NCBI RefSeq assembly: GCF_021347895.1
Contig: NC_067132.1
Span: 30,013,757-30,077,756 of the forward strand
Reading direction: 5' to 3'
Source of the DNA: Acanthochromis polyacanthus
Taxonomy: Eukaryota; Chordata; Actinopteri; Pomacentridae
Length of the DNA: 64,000 nt
In this document: positions 63,126 through 64,000 of the stretch, one piece after another
Numbering within the stretch: position 1 is the stretch's first letter
How the letters are laid out: the number at the start of each line of letters is the position of its first letter
The notes under the pieces: model-generated
The model's input: only the letters and a program-made list of their open reading frames with translations
Database searches by the model: none
Told to the model about the DNA's origin: nothing
Program-made: the position numbers and the translations under genes

Positions 63126-64000
63126 CTAAAAAGAACACACCATGATAATAATGAGAACTTTTTACAGCCAACATTAACACCTTCTACCCGAGTGATAAGA
63201 GAACTGAATTGATATATACATTGAAAAAATAAAGAAAATATAATAAGAAATTAGAATTGAAATCATAAAAAACACAAATAAAAAAACAACTGGATTGTCA
63301 ACCACTCTCACTAACTGTTCAATATTTAATGTTCTCTTTTTAATACTTATTTCACAATAACTGAAAAAACCTGGAATCGACATGAACAACCGTTTTTGAA
63401 GTTCCCACAAACATTACACACTGAAAAACTAAATGGTGACTCTGCATGCTGTAGATGTTTTACTACTTAAACAAAATGCTAGTAGGTATAAATATAATGT
63501 TAGTTTATTGTAGTTGGTGGTTCTGGGAGGTTTGTTTAAAAAGACGTGTTCAGATGTGTTGTCAACCAGGAAGAGCAACATGATTCAAATAAATCTACGA
63601 GACAGAATGAAAGTTAAAAAACGTCACATATTAAAGCTACATCTGAAAAGTATTTAATTTTAAATTGTTCATTAAATATTACAGCTGAGACGTTCCAGAA
63701 TCAGTTTTGTTTCTGACTTACCGTTGTTCAGCACAGGATGAGTTCAGCCTTCACAGATGGAAGAAAAACAACATCAAATGTCAGAGAAGGTCAGTCAGCC
63801 GTTGGTTTAAACCTCTGTGTCGGTGTTTTTTTTTTTTTGTCACTGTGGGTTTCCTGGGGGTTTTCACTATTTCGTCAGACCTAAAAACAAAAACCCGTCT
63901 ATTTTTGCTGTAATTTTTCATATTGTGTTTGGTACTTTGAGGCTTATCCATCTTCTATCACTTTAATGCTGCTTTCATGTCCTTCAGAGGTTTTATGTTG
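63126..64000 (-). other. 5' intron and possible leader exon of the FIIND-CARD gene
   Basis: On the minus strand, GCTGAACAACG followed by GTAAGTCAG gives a strong 5' splice site at 63721-63720, which pairs with the acceptor CTTTTTAG just above 63125. The exon from 63722 upward has no long open frame starting with ATG, so it is probably 5' UTR. Its upstream limit is not visible. The intron 63126-63721 is AT-rich with no gene. Confidence 0.45.

Overview
The window is teleost-like vertebrate nuclear DNA: split genes with GT-AG introns, FISNA-NACHT immune-receptor exons typical of fish, and many fish-type DNA transposons and LINE tails. It is AT-rich and repeat-heavy. An acanthomorph/percomorph fish is my guess; the species cannot be fixed from the sequence alone.

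Layout. (1) About 1.0-16.9 kb, plus strand: cullin-1 (cul1). Twenty coding exons are visible, equal to human residues 48-776, and the 5' coding part lies outside the window. Its introns hold two large 38/39-bp minisatellites (about 7.1-10.2 kb and 14.6-16.5 kb), a hAT-type MITE, an RTE LINE fragment and a MITE that recurs in ezh2. (2) 16.9-22.3 kb: intergenic, with an L1/Tx1-like LINE remnant, a purine tract and an irregular repeat array. (3) 22.3-39.7 kb, minus strand: ezh2, 18 coding exons (761 aa) plus a probable CpG-rich non-coding first exon. Its introns carry three hAT elements with BED zinc-finger coding sequence, two of them with perfect 8-bp target-site duplications, as well as other TIR elements and a perfect 93-bp palindrome. 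cul1 and ezh2 are tail to tail, as in mammals. (4) 40.5-44.8 kb: a duplicated NLR 5' flank, one copy split by a 2.3-kb TIR transposon. (5) 44.9-56.0 kb, plus strand: an NLR immune receptor gene with PYD, FISNA-NACHT and LRR exons (969 aa in my model). Its introns contain a foldback MITE, a broken Ty3/gypsy pol fragment and other repeats, and one LRR exon has decayed. (6) 57.9-58.6 kb: another TIR element. (7) 61.3-63.8 kb, minus strand: a FIIND-CARD gene of the NLRP1/CARD8 type that keeps the residues expected for autoproteolysis.

How the genes relate. cul1 (SCF ubiquitin ligase scaffold) and ezh2 (PRC2 H3K27 methyltransferase) are conserved housekeeping neighbours with no direct joint pathway. 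The NLR and the FIIND-CARD gene together carry the domain set that mammalian NLRP1 has in one chain (PYD-NACHT-LRR-FIIND-CARD), here split between two convergent genes. That pair is the most interesting biological hypothesis in the window. The most striking sequence features are the minisatellites with higher-order repeats and the set of young-looking DNA transposons. All exon limits were read by eye from reading frame, splice consensus and remembered family sequences; no alignment was run.
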